NCBI GenBank assembly: GCA_029880275.1
Contig: JAOUOQ010000046.1
Coordinates: 1 to 10,315 of the forward strand
Length of the DNA stretch: 10,315 nucleotides
Origin: Candidatus Aminicenantota bacterium
GTDB taxonomy: Bacteria; Acidobacteriota; B3-B38; Guanabaribacteriales; B3-B38
Direction: 5' to 3'
Position numbers and translations under genes: made by a program. The notes under the pieces are model-generated. The model made no database searches, had not been told where the DNA came from, and was given only the letters and a program-made list of their open reading frames with translations. Numbering within the stretch: the first letter of the stretch is position 1; each line of letters starts with the position of its first letter. Shown here in pieces: positions 1 to 6,963 of this stretch.

Positions 1-2180
1 ACCGGATGGTTTCCCTTGCCAAATTCATAGGTATTATTCACCCAGTGAGACGGTGGTTTATGCCCGTTGGCATCGATGAACTTCTTATATTGGCGATTGG
101 TTACCTCATAGCGGTCGAGGTAGAAATCTTCCACCCAGACCTCCCTGGCTGGCTGCTCATTAGAGAACATCTCCTCCTTCCATTGTCCAACAGAAGCGAG
201 TCTTGTTACCTGCTCGGGCGATGTCCCCATGGCGAACTTTCCGGTGGGAATGAGCACCATCTCCGACAGGGTTATCTCTCTTGAAATTTTAAACTGAAAG
301 AGCAAAAAGGCGGCTACTACGACCATAAGTACAGCTACTCCCTTCAATAACCCTTTCTTTAATCCCCACCACTTCCAGCCTATCAGCCGTGAAAGGATGC
401 GGTAGCTGCCAGCGATAAAAAAGGTCAACCCCGCCAACCATATCATCTTCATATATAATGAGCCCAGAGGCATAAGGTAATGGTAGAAGCTCAGCTCCCA
501 ATCTGGGTCGAAGATATGGCGCATCAGAGTGCTTATTCCCACCCATGATACCGCCCAGGAAAACAGGCTAATCGGCAGATAGAGAAGGCTCCATACCAGG
601 CGGCGGCTCATCAGCCCCAGCACCAGGGCGAGAATGAAAAATATTACCCCTTGATTGTGCACGGGAACTATCTGTTCTCCTATGGGGAGCAGATAAAATC
701 CAAATATAAAAGACCAGATAAGAAGAATAATATCTCTATATTTAAGGGAAAAGGATAAATATCCTTCTGCCTCCGTCCCTTTTTTGGACAGGGTGACTAC
801 CGCGGAGATTATCCCTATCAGAGCACCTATTCCGATGATATCCCATAATCCTCGCTGAGAGATATAGCTCTGAGACATTCCTTCGGCAACCAGATAGGAG
901 CTGGAGACCATCAACCAGAGCGATATCAGGCTGACCAGAAAGTAATCGGATATAAGCCCGATAATTACTCCCTGTACAATAAAAGAGAGCAAAAGACCAA
1001 GCTCCATCCACCCTCCGAGCTCAGGCAACCGCGGGAGGAGAATAAATCCCACTGCTACCGCCCATAAAATAAGGAGGAGGTGCCGAGAAAGGCTCAAAAT
1101 ACGGCGTCGCCTCATCAGCCGGTCTTCCCTCTCCGCTGCTTTCGGCCGGGCAACCTTCTTCTTGCGAGGTTTTAGCCGGGAAAACAACCTACGGAAGTCC
1201 CACCAAATGGCAAGCTGTTTTATCACCTTCTGCTCTTTAACAACGGGGATTTTCCCCTCCAGAGCGAGACTGAACTCTGAAGCGTTCTTCCAGCGGCGGT
1301 TCCTATCTTTCTGCAGACCTTTCATTATGATGGCGTCGTTAATATGGGATGGGATATCAGGAATGGATTTGGGTGGTTCATTGGTAATTCTAAATTCTAC
1401 AGCCCCCTCCCGGAAAGGAGGACTCCCGCTTAAAAACTCATATAGCACCACTGCCAGGGAGTAGATATCACTCCGCTGGTCAAGAGGTTCGCCGAGAAGC
1501 TGCTCAGGCGACATGTAGATTGGGGTGCCTAATACATACTCGCTGGTAATTTGTTTCAAGGAATCGGATATATTGGCTGCTATTCCTAAATCTGTTATTT
1601 TGATGATACCTTCCTTTGTCTTCATCAGATTGGAGGGCTTGATGTCCCGATGTATTACTCCCCTTTGGTGGGCATATTCCAATCCCATACATATCTGCTT
1701 AGCATACTGGATGGTCTCATCAATAGTGAACTTCTTCCTCCGCTTCAGCATCTGCTCAAGATTCTCCCCATCGATGTATTCCATAGTGATGAACTTATAC
1801 CCCTCTATATCCTCAAAGTTGTGAAGGCGGACAATATTTTGGTGGCTCAGGAGCATACAGGCTTTGGCCTCTTTCTTCAAATCCTCAACTGCATGGGGGT
1901 TATTTGTCAATTCCTGTGGTAAGAATTTTATGGCGATAATCATTCCCAGCTCAAGGTCTAGTGCTTGATAGATGACTCCCCTACCCCCTCTCCCTAACTC
2001 CTTGATTATCTTATACCGGTCGCCGATTACTATATCAGGCTTGAAATAAGCCTGAGTATCGAAGATATGGGGTTTATGGCGATATTTAGGAGGGGTTAGA
2101 GCCTGAGTCAGATCGGCTCCGCATTTTACGCAGTAGAAACTGGTATCCGGGTTCTCGGTGCCACACTTGGGACAAAACAT
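1..2180 (-). CDS. Zinc-ribbon Ser/Thr protein kinase with nine TM helices and C-terminal FGE/SUMF1-type domain (3' end cut by window edge)
   Basis: I translated this frame line by line on the minus strand; it is open for 726 codons from ATG at 2180 to the left edge. Residues 1-23 form a zinc ribbon (C3-x2-C6, C17-x2-C20). A Hanks-type kinase follows (about 50-310): glycine loop G63-R-G-G-R-G68, ATP lysine K85 in AIKF, catalytic loop HRDIKPSN at 177-184, DLG at 197-199 in place of DFG, GTPxYMSPE at 218-226, and the late R296-W297. All residues needed for phosphotransfer appear present. After a basic linker (RRRR near 360) there are about nine hydrophobic segments (368-383, 394-410, 413-431, 447-464, 483-500, 511-524, 528-551, 574-591, 613-629). 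The even-numbered loops carry the positive charges, so the C-terminus should be extracytoplasmic. From about 640 the sequence matches the start of FGE-sulfatase/SUMF1 domains (MVLIPTGKFAMG, then FYLDRYEVTNRQY). The domain's active-site region lies beyond the window. Kinase-FGE fusions are known (chlamydial Pkn1 type). Substrate unknown. Confidence 0.93.
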   Translation of the reverse strand, partial: MFCPKCGTENPDTSFYCVKCGADLTQALTPPKYRHKPHIFDTQAYFKPDIVIGDRYKIIKELGRGGRGVIYQALDLELGMIIAIKFLPQELTNNPHAVEDLKKEAKACMLLSHQNIVRLHNFEDIEGYKFITMEYIDGENLEQMLKRRKKFTIDETIQYAKQICMGLEYAHQRGVIHRDIKPSNLMKTKEGIIKITDLGIAANISDSLKQITSEYVLGTPIYMSPEQLLGEPLDQRSDIYSLAVVLYEFLSGSPPFREGAVEFRITNEPPKSIPDIPSHINDAIIMKGLQKDRNRRWKNASEFSLALEGKIPVVKEQKVIKQLAIWWDFRRLFSRLKPRKKKVARPKAAEREDRLMRRRRILSLSRHLLLILWAVAVGFILLPRLPELGGWMELGLLLSFIVQGVIIGLISDYFLVSLISLWLMVSSSYLVAEGMSQSYISQRGLWDIIGIGALIGIISAVVTLSKKGTEAEGYLSFSLKYRDIILLIWSFIFGFYLLPIGEQIVPVHNQGVIFFILALVLGLMSRRLVWSLLYLPISLFSWAVSWVGISTLMRHIFDPDWELSFYHYLMPLGSLYMKMIWLAGLTFFIAGSYRILSRLIGWKWWGLKKGLLKGVAVLMVVVAAFLLFQFKISREITLSEMVLIPTGKFAMGTSPEQVTRLASVGQWKEEMFSNEQPAREVWVEDFYLDRYEVTNRQYKKFIDANGHKPPSHWVNNTYEFGKGNHP

Positions 2181-2224
2181 AGCCCTTTATCTGTAAATGT
2201 CAAGCAACACTATAATTTAATTAA

Positions 2225-2253
2225 ATATTAAACTATCAGATATTTATTGTCAA
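2225..2253 (-). promoter_or_regulatory. Sigma70-type promoter of the kinase gene
   Basis: On the minus strand TTGACA (2253-2248) is followed by a 17-base spacer and TAATAT (2230-2225). This is a perfect -35 and a 5/6 -10 at ideal spacing. The predicted transcription start is near 2218, giving a leader of about 40 bases before the kinase ATG at 2180. A 12-bp perfect AT palindrome (2215-2226) overlaps the -10 edge and predicted start and could be an operator. The ribosome site before the kinase is weak (AAAGGG only two bases from ATG). Confidence 0.7.
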
Positions 2254-2341
2254 GAATTTAGTTGTCCGCTCTTGAGCAAGGATGTTGGGGATGGAAAGGA
2301 AAAACAGAATCTCGGCGATGAGCTCGGGGGTGGGCTTATGG

Positions 2342-3499
2342 TTATTTTTTTGTCATAGACCTCACAAACCATATAAAAAAGGCGGTGCCCATCAACCCGA
2401 AAACTCCGGCAAAGCAGTAAACAGCAGGGATGTTGAGGTAATCATAAATAACCCCTCCCACCATCGGTCCTCCCGCCAAACCCATGCTCATGGCCATATT
2501 AAAAATCCCCATAGTAGAGCCCATCCCGAAGTTCCTCCCTTCGATCACCGTGAGGGCAGTAGCTGACGGCAGGGCAATAGCTCCTGCTATCCCCATAATG
2601 GAGTTGATAATAAACAGCATGGAGAAACTACCCGCCAGGGGAACCATAAATAGGGCGAAAGAGGCGATCAGACTGCCGAGAATAACGAGCTTCTTCCGAC
2701 TTACTCTATCCGCCAGCCACCCGAAGCTTCCCTGAAGAAAGGAGGTCAACAGGAGATTAATCGATATCAAAAGACCGATCTGAGTGCTGGTCAATCGGAG
2801 ATAATTATGAGCTAATATAGGTATAAAGCAGGCATTGACACCCCTTCCGAAGGAGTTGGCAATCCTGAAGGTGGTCAGCCCTTTCATGGTGTTGCTTCGC
2901 ATAATTACCCGATAGCGGGTCGGGGGGACATTTTCCTTCCTTTTGTACAAATGGAGTTCGGGAAGGAAGAAGACCACTAACAAGAAAGAGAGCAGACTCA
3001 GCCCCCCCATGGCGTAAAAATTGGCGTTAATGCTGAAATACTGCTCCAGGACACCCCCCATAAACGGACCAAAGCCGAAGCCTGCATACAGAGCTATATT
3101 GAAACTCCCCATATAATAACCTTCGTGCTCTTTGGGGGAAAGCTCACCGATATACGCCATAGCTACCGGCACAGTCATAGCGGCGGCAAATCCCTGTATT
3201 AGCCTTACCACAATCAGCTCCCCCACATTTCGCGCGACTATGAATCCGAGGGATATTACCGCATAGAGAAAAAGCCCCAGGGCGATGGATATCCTTCTCC
3301 CCTTCCGGTCTGACCACCTTCCAATCAGCGGCATGAAAAGGGCGCGGGATATGGAAAAGCCGGAAAAGATAACTCCCAACCAGACACCCTTTGCCCCCAG
3401 GGACTCGGCATAGATGGGTAGAAGGGGAACTATCAGGCCAATACCTATCATAGAGACAAATACTGCCATAAATAAAACTAAAAATACCCTTTTAACCAT
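2342..3499 (-). CDS. Major facilitator superfamily transporter, drug-efflux (DHA1-like) type
   Basis: A 385-residue, 12-helix membrane protein of normal MFS length. Seen directly: motif A between helices 2 and 3 (GRWSDRKGRR, residues 60-69), a degenerate second copy in the C-terminal half (GWLADRVSRKK, 260-270), the VVRLIQG motif-B-like segment (97-103) and a glycine-rich antiporter-type motif C in helix 5 (GFGFGPFMGG, 140-149). Motif C is typical of proton-coupled drug exporters, so export of a small hydrophobic compound is the family-based expectation; the substrate is not predictable. I chose ATG at 3499 because the hydrophobic first helix starts at once and GAGG lies five bases upstream. 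A TTG at 3583 would add 28 basic, non-MFS-like residues and has no better ribosome site. The gene is divergent from the M14 peptidase and ends in an A7 run that includes the stop context. Confidence 0.9.
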   Translation of the reverse strand: MVKRVFLVLFMAVFVSMIGIGLIVPLLPIYAESLGAKGVWLGVIFSGFSISRALFMPLIGRWSDRKGRRISIALGLFLYAVISLGFIVARNVGELIVVRLIQGFAAAMTVPVAMAYIGELSPKEHEGYYMGSFNIALYAGFGFGPFMGGVLEQYFSINANFYAMGGLSLLSFLLVVFFLPELHLYKRKENVPPTRYRVIMRSNTMKGLTTFRIANSFGRGVNACFIPILAHNYLRLTSTQIGLLISINLLLTSFLQGSFGWLADRVSRKKLVILGSLIASFALFMVPLAGSFSMLFIINSIMGIAGAIALPSATALTVIEGRNFGMGSTMGIFNMAMSMGLAGGPMVGGVIYDYLNIPAVYCFAGVFGLMGTAFFIWFVRSMTKK

Positions 3500-3543
3500 C
3501 TTTGCCTCGGATGCCCATAAGGAGCAAAAAAATCTATTATGAG

Positions 3544-3572
3544 TTAGCCTTTTACCATATCTTATTCTCCTT
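3544..3572 (-). other. Possible four-residue leader ORF with strong Shine-Dalgarno upstream of the transporter
   Basis: On the minus strand AAGGAG (3572-3567) sits eight bases before ATG (3558). That frame reads only Met-Val-Lys-Gly before TAA (3546-3544), 44 bases ahead of the transporter ATG. The mini-ORF start resembles the true gene start (ATGGTAAAAGG versus ATGGTTAAAAGGG), so it may be a decayed or duplicated start region or a small leader. No attenuator hairpin was recognised. Confidence 0.3.
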
Positions 3573-3583
3573 AAGTAGGTCAA

Positions 3584-3719
3584 GAAATTTTAGCACATTC
3601 TCACCGTCCAAGAGATATTTTTACTTGATTTTTATTGCAATTCAAGTTATTCTAAGACTTCTAAAAAGCTTATAGTCTATTGTGTTTAAATAAATCTTTA
3701 CTAAAAAGGAGCTAACGTT
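3584..3719. promoter_or_regulatory. Divergent intergenic region between transporter and M14 peptidase
   Basis: This AT-rich spacer must hold the promoter of the plus-strand peptidase and probably that of the minus-strand transporter. The best plus-strand candidate is TTGATT (3625-3630), a 17-base spacer and TATTCT (3648-3653), only 4/6 matches at each box. An inverted repeat CTTGA/TCAAG (3624-3628 and 3642-3646) overlaps it. I found no convincing minus-strand promoter. The peptidase ribosome site AAGGAG lies eight bases before its ATG. Confidence 0.45.
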
Positions 3720-6275
3720 ATGAGATTTAAATTATATCTGGTTATCACCCTTATCCTCTTTATAGCCACCTCTGCCAGCGCCAGACAGGAAGTGCTCAGC
3801 CCCCAGGATGTTCTCGGATTTCGGGTGGGAGAGGACTACAAGCTCGCTGACTGGGAGGAAATTGTCTCCTACTTCCGCTCCCTCGATGCTGCCTCTGACA
3901 GGATTATGGTCCAGGAGTTGGGGAAGACCACTATGGGTAATCCCTTCATATTAGCCATCATATCCTCCCCTTATAATGTTAAGAATGTGGAGCACTATCG
4001 TGAGATTCAGCAACGATTAGCCGACCCCCGGGGCCTCTCCCCCCAGGAAGCTGAGAAGCTGATAGCGGAGGGTAAAACCATTGTGCTTATCACCTGCTCT
4101 ATCCACTCTACCGAAATCGCCAGTTCCCAGATGTCGATGGAGCTGGCGTATCGTTTAGCCACTGAAGAGAGCCCACAAGTGAAGGAGATATTGGATAATG
4201 TGATCTTTCTGCTGGTGCCCTCTCTCAATCCTGATGGGACAGCTATAGTAGTCGATTGGTATCGCAAGACCCTGGGTACTCCCTATGAGGGAACCTCCCC
4301 ACCCTATCTCTACCATAAATATGTAGGGCATGACAATAATCGCGACTGGTATATGATAACCCAGCAGGAGACCAAGCTGGCGGTAGGGAAGATTCACAAT
4401 GTGTGGCACCCTCAGATTGTCTATGATATGCACCAGATGGGGAGCCGAGGGGCTCGCCTCTTCATCCCCCCCTTCATTGACCCCATCGACCCCAATGTCG
4501 ACCCCATCCTGCAAGCGGAGATCGTCTGGATGGGCTCTGCCATGGCTACGGAGCTTACTGCTCAGGGAAAAAGTGGTGTGATTATGGCTTCCGGGTATGA
4601 CGCCTGGACCCCTGCCAGGGCTTATCAGCATTACCATGGGGGGATTAGAATTCTCTCCGAGGCTGCCAGCGTCCGCATCGCCTCTCCCATCAAAGTGAGC
4701 TGGGACCAGCTCGAAGAAGAAAGAGAATACAGTGCTAAGGAATCGAGCTGGAACTTTCCCCTTCCGTGGAAAGGAGGAGAGTGGCATCTGCGCGATATCG
4801 TAGATTACGAGCTGACAGCCGCCTTTGCCTGCCTTACCCACGCTGCTCGTTACCGCGACCGCTGGTTGACCAATTTTTACACCATCGGCAAGCGAGCAGT
4901 AGAGCGGGAGGAGCCACCCTTCGCCTTCCTGGTTCCCCTGGAGCAGGATGACCCGCCTACCGCCATAGCCATGCTTCAGGTGCTGCGAAAGGGAATGGTG
5001 GAGATATACCGAGCCACCCAACCCTTCACCGCCGATAGGGTCCCCTACCCGCCAGGCACCTATGTCATTCCTCTGGCACAGCCCTACGGCAGTTACGCCA
5101 AGACTCTTCTGGAGGTGCAGCATTATCCCGTCCGTTACCAATACCCCGGAGGTCCACCTATTCCCCCCTATGACACCACCGCTCACACTCTCCCCCTCCT
5201 GATGGGAGTAAAGACCATAACAGTGGAATCTCCCTTTACTGCCGAGCTGGATATGGTGGAGGAAATTTCCCCCCCACAGGGGAAGGTCATAGGAGGAACT
5301 GCTAAATACGCCTACCTGTTGAGTCACAAGTTGAACAACAGCACTTTAGCCGTGAACCGCCTGCTCAAGGAGGGCTATCACGTATACTGGTCGGCAGACG
5401 ATGTCACCATTGACCGACAATTCTTCCCCGCTGGGACGGTAATCATACCCAAAGCGGACGGCCTGGAAAACAGGATAAAAGCTCTGGCGAGCAAGATTTC
5501 GCTGGACTTCTTCGCCGTAAATAAATCCCTCCCGTCACGGGGCTACCTGCTCAAGACTCCCCGCATTGGTCTCTATAAGAGCTGGATGTCTTCCATTAAT
5601 GAGGGATGGACCAGATGGGTTCTGGAGCAATGGGAATTCCCTTACCAGAGCCTTTACGACAAGGAGCTGCGGGAAGGGAAGCTGACCGAGAAGTTTGATG
5701 TGATTATATTGCCCGACCAGCGCTCATCGGCTATTATCGATGGGATACCTCCGGGGAGATATCCCGCCGAATATTGTGGTGGGATAGGGAAAGCCGGTCT
5801 GGAGAACTTAAAGCAGTGGGTCTATTCAGGGGGAACTCTCATCACTTTAGGCTCTGCCTCTCAACTTCCGATTGAGCAATTCTGGCTTCCGGTTAAAGAT
5901 TCCCTTGAAGGAGTCCCGCGGGATAAATTCTCCGCCCCGGGGTCCATCGTTAAAGTGGTGCTGGATAGACTTCATCCTATTGCCTACGGATACGATCGGG
6001 AGGCCAATGTGATGTTCTGGCAGGGATTAGCATTTGAGCTCAGCGGGGGAACTGCTGTGGCTACTTATCCTGCTGTTAATCCCCTGCTAAGCGGTTGGAT
6101 AATGGGAACTGAGTACCTCTTAAATAAAGGTGCCCTTGTTGACATCCCCCTGGGAAAGGGGCGAATCATTCTTTTTGGCTTCCGCATGCCCTATCGTGCC
6201 CAATCATACGCTACTTTCAAGCTCCTGTTTAATGCTCTCTATTATGGGACTGCCACCTTGAGCACACTCCCTTAA
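3720..6275 (+). CDS. Secreted M14-family zinc carboxypeptidase-like metallopeptidase with C-terminal GATase1-like region
   Basis: An 851-residue protein with a signal peptide: basic MRFK, hydrophobic core 5-17, and an ASA type I cleavage site predicting cleavage after A21. The M14 domain covers about 35-330. Visible active-site elements are zinc ligands H129-x-x-E132 (SIHSTE), the NPDG turn (170-173), NNRDW (206-210) corresponding to the Asn-Arg that binds the substrate carboxylate, zinc ligand H238 in YDMHQMG, and E314 in ILSEAAS as the likely catalytic glutamate. The set looks complete, so the enzyme should be active outside the cytoplasm, hydrolysing peptides or peptide-like bonds. Length is typical of the large (about 850-residue) M14 proteins of Acidobacteria-type and related bacteria. 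The last ~200 residues (FDVIILPDQ near 659, then GGTLITLG) resemble a class I glutamine-amidotransferase-like fold; I see no catalytic triad there. AAGGAG eight bases before ATG supports the start. Single-gene transcript, convergent with the next gene. Confidence 0.92.
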   Translation: MRFKLYLVITLILFIATSASARQEVLSPQDVLGFRVGEDYKLADWEEIVSYFRSLDAASDRIMVQELGKTTMGNPFILAIISSPYNVKNVEHYREIQQRLADPRGLSPQEAEKLIAEGKTIVLITCSIHSTEIASSQMSMELAYRLATEESPQVKEILDNVIFLLVPSLNPDGTAIVVDWYRKTLGTPYEGTSPPYLYHKYVGHDNNRDWYMITQQETKLAVGKIHNVWHPQIVYDMHQMGSRGARLFIPPFIDPIDPNVDPILQAEIVWMGSAMATELTAQGKSGVIMASGYDAWTPARAYQHYHGGIRILSEAASVRIASPIKVSWDQLEEEREYSAKESSWNFPLPWKGGEWHLRDIVDYELTAAFACLTHAARYRDRWLTNFYTIGKRAVEREEPPFAFLVPLEQDDPPTAIAMLQVLRKGMVEIYRATQPFTADRVPYPPGTYVIPLAQPYGSYAKTLLEVQHYPVRYQYPGGPPIPPYDTTAHTLPLLMGVKTITVESPFTAELDMVEEISPPQGKVIGGTAKYAYLLSHKLNNSTLAVNRLLKEGYHVYWSADDVTIDRQFFPAGTVIIPKADGLENRIKALASKISLDFFAVNKSLPSRGYLLKTPRIGLYKSWMSSINEGWTRWVLEQWEFPYQSLYDKELREGKLTEKFDVIILPDQRSSAIIDGIPPGRYPAEYCGGIGKAGLENLKQWVYSGGTLITLGSASQLPIEQFWLPVKDSLEGVPRDKFSAPGSIVKVVLDRLHPIAYGYDREANVMFWQGLAFELSGGTAVATYPAVNPLLSGWIMGTEYLLNKGALVDIPLGKGRIILFGFRMPYRAQSYATFKLLFNALYYGTATLSTLP

Positions 6276-6633
6276 AGTCAGAAGGTGAGAATTTATTTGC
6301 TGAGTAGATAACAACAGCCTCAGTCAAGGGGAAGACACAAAATTCTGTTTCTAAGCTCTTCTCAGGCCACTCACTAAATACCCGAAGAGCTTCGCCTGGT
6401 CCTCCTCTCAACATTCGCAGTGCTGCTGCCCTCGCTTATAATAGTTGAGGAAACAGCAAACAACCCGATGTATACCGAAGCACACTTTGCCGATTTTTGT
6501 TGTAAGTCCAATGAGCCTTTTCTGCAAATAAGAGGGGTATTAAAGAAAGAATTACAAAGAGACGCCTCTATCTCTGAAGATTAGAGATAATAAGGTAAAC
6601 TTTGATTAAGAGTGGGCAGAGTCTTAACAGTCC
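6276..6633. other. Convergent gene-free region
   Basis: This 358-base gap separates the ends of two convergent genes. It contains a perfect 7-bp inverted repeat TATCTCT/AGAGATA (6569-6575 and 6583-6589) with a 7-base loop but no T-tract. There is also a 5-bp CTGAG/CTCAG pair just after the peptidase stop. An imperfect tandem pair GTCTTAAC/GTCCTTAAC lies just beyond the 3' end of the holin-like gene, near 6621-6640. A short minus-strand open stretch (about 6286-6433) reads through into antisense of the peptidase tail and is not convincingly coding. No RNA gene was recognised. Confidence 0.5.
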
Positions 6634-6891
6634 TTAACCCTTTTTAGAGCCCACAAACACATTATAAAGAAGCGCAAATATCCAGCCCACTACAAAACCG
6701 TCAATAAATCCATAAATGAGACCCAGGAAGCTACCCCCAAAAGATACCGAATAGCCTATATAGAAGCGGTCAAGCAACATCAGGTGCTGCCCACCCCCAC
6801 CGCTGACTATCACCCAGATGGTTACAATGAAGACGGTCAGACCCCAGATTATCCCGGCTGCCAGACCACAGGCCACTTTGTTTAACTTCAT
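6634..6891 (-). CDS. Small holin-like membrane protein
   Basis: An 85-residue, very hydrophobic protein. Helix 1 spans about 8-30 (ending WVIVSGGGG) and the region 46-80 is one long or two short glycine-rich helices, followed by a basic tail (GSKKG). From memory the pattern (MKLNK..., GxxWG, GYSVSxxGSxxGLxYGFxDG, LYN) resembles a family of ~85-residue proteins found across many bacterial genomes and automatically annotated as 'bacteriophage holin'. No phage gene, endolysin or spanin is nearby, so a lytic role is unsupported; a small resident inner-membrane protein is more likely. It follows ppiD by 72 bases on the same strand with no clear terminator between them, so co-transcription is likely. 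Its ribosome site is exceptional (6897-6908). Confidence 0.82.
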   Translation of the reverse strand: MKLNKVACGLAAGIIWGLTVFIVTIWVIVSGGGGQHLMLLDRFYIGYSVSFGGSFLGLIYGFIDGFVVGWIFALLYNVFVGSKKG

Positions 6892-6896
6892 CTCTT

Positions 6897-6908
6897 ATCA
6901 CCTCCTTA
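6897..6908 (-). promoter_or_regulatory. Full-length Shine-Dalgarno sequence of the holin-like gene
   Basis: On the minus strand TAAGGAGGTGAT matches in full the complement of the 12-base anti-Shine-Dalgarno tail of typical bacterial 16S rRNA. The ATG follows five bases later, with GGAGG nine bases from ATG. This predicts strong translation initiation and confirms the ATG at 6891. Confidence 0.85.
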
Positions 6909-6963
6909 TAAGAATTATGCTTTCCACTTTTGCGCAATAGGAAGGCAGCAAAAAAGCTTATGC

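Noticed and set aside
1525..1922. Two plus-strand open frames of 90-99 codons
   Set aside because: Antisense shadows of the kinase catalytic core, whose minus-strand frame carries all kinase motifs.
3500..3583. N-terminal extension of the transporter from a TTG codon at 3583
   Set aside because: The extra 28 residues are basic and unlike MFS N-termini, and ATG at 3499 directly precedes helix 1 with a usable GAGG.
4155..5327. A 390-codon open frame on the minus strand inside the M14 peptidase gene
   Set aside because: It lies wholly antisense to a gene with clear M14 motifs and a good ribosome site. Its translation is low-complexity and domain-free (Gly/His/Ser rich), and it has no promoter or ribosome site I can support.
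6569..6589. 7-bp hairpin as an intrinsic terminator
   Set aside because: The stem is AT-rich with no T-tract on either strand, so it does not meet the criteria of a rho-independent terminator.
6634..6891. Prophage remnant based on the holin-like gene
   Set aside because: No endolysin, structural, integrase or attachment-like sequence is nearby, and the neighbours are ordinary chromosomal genes.
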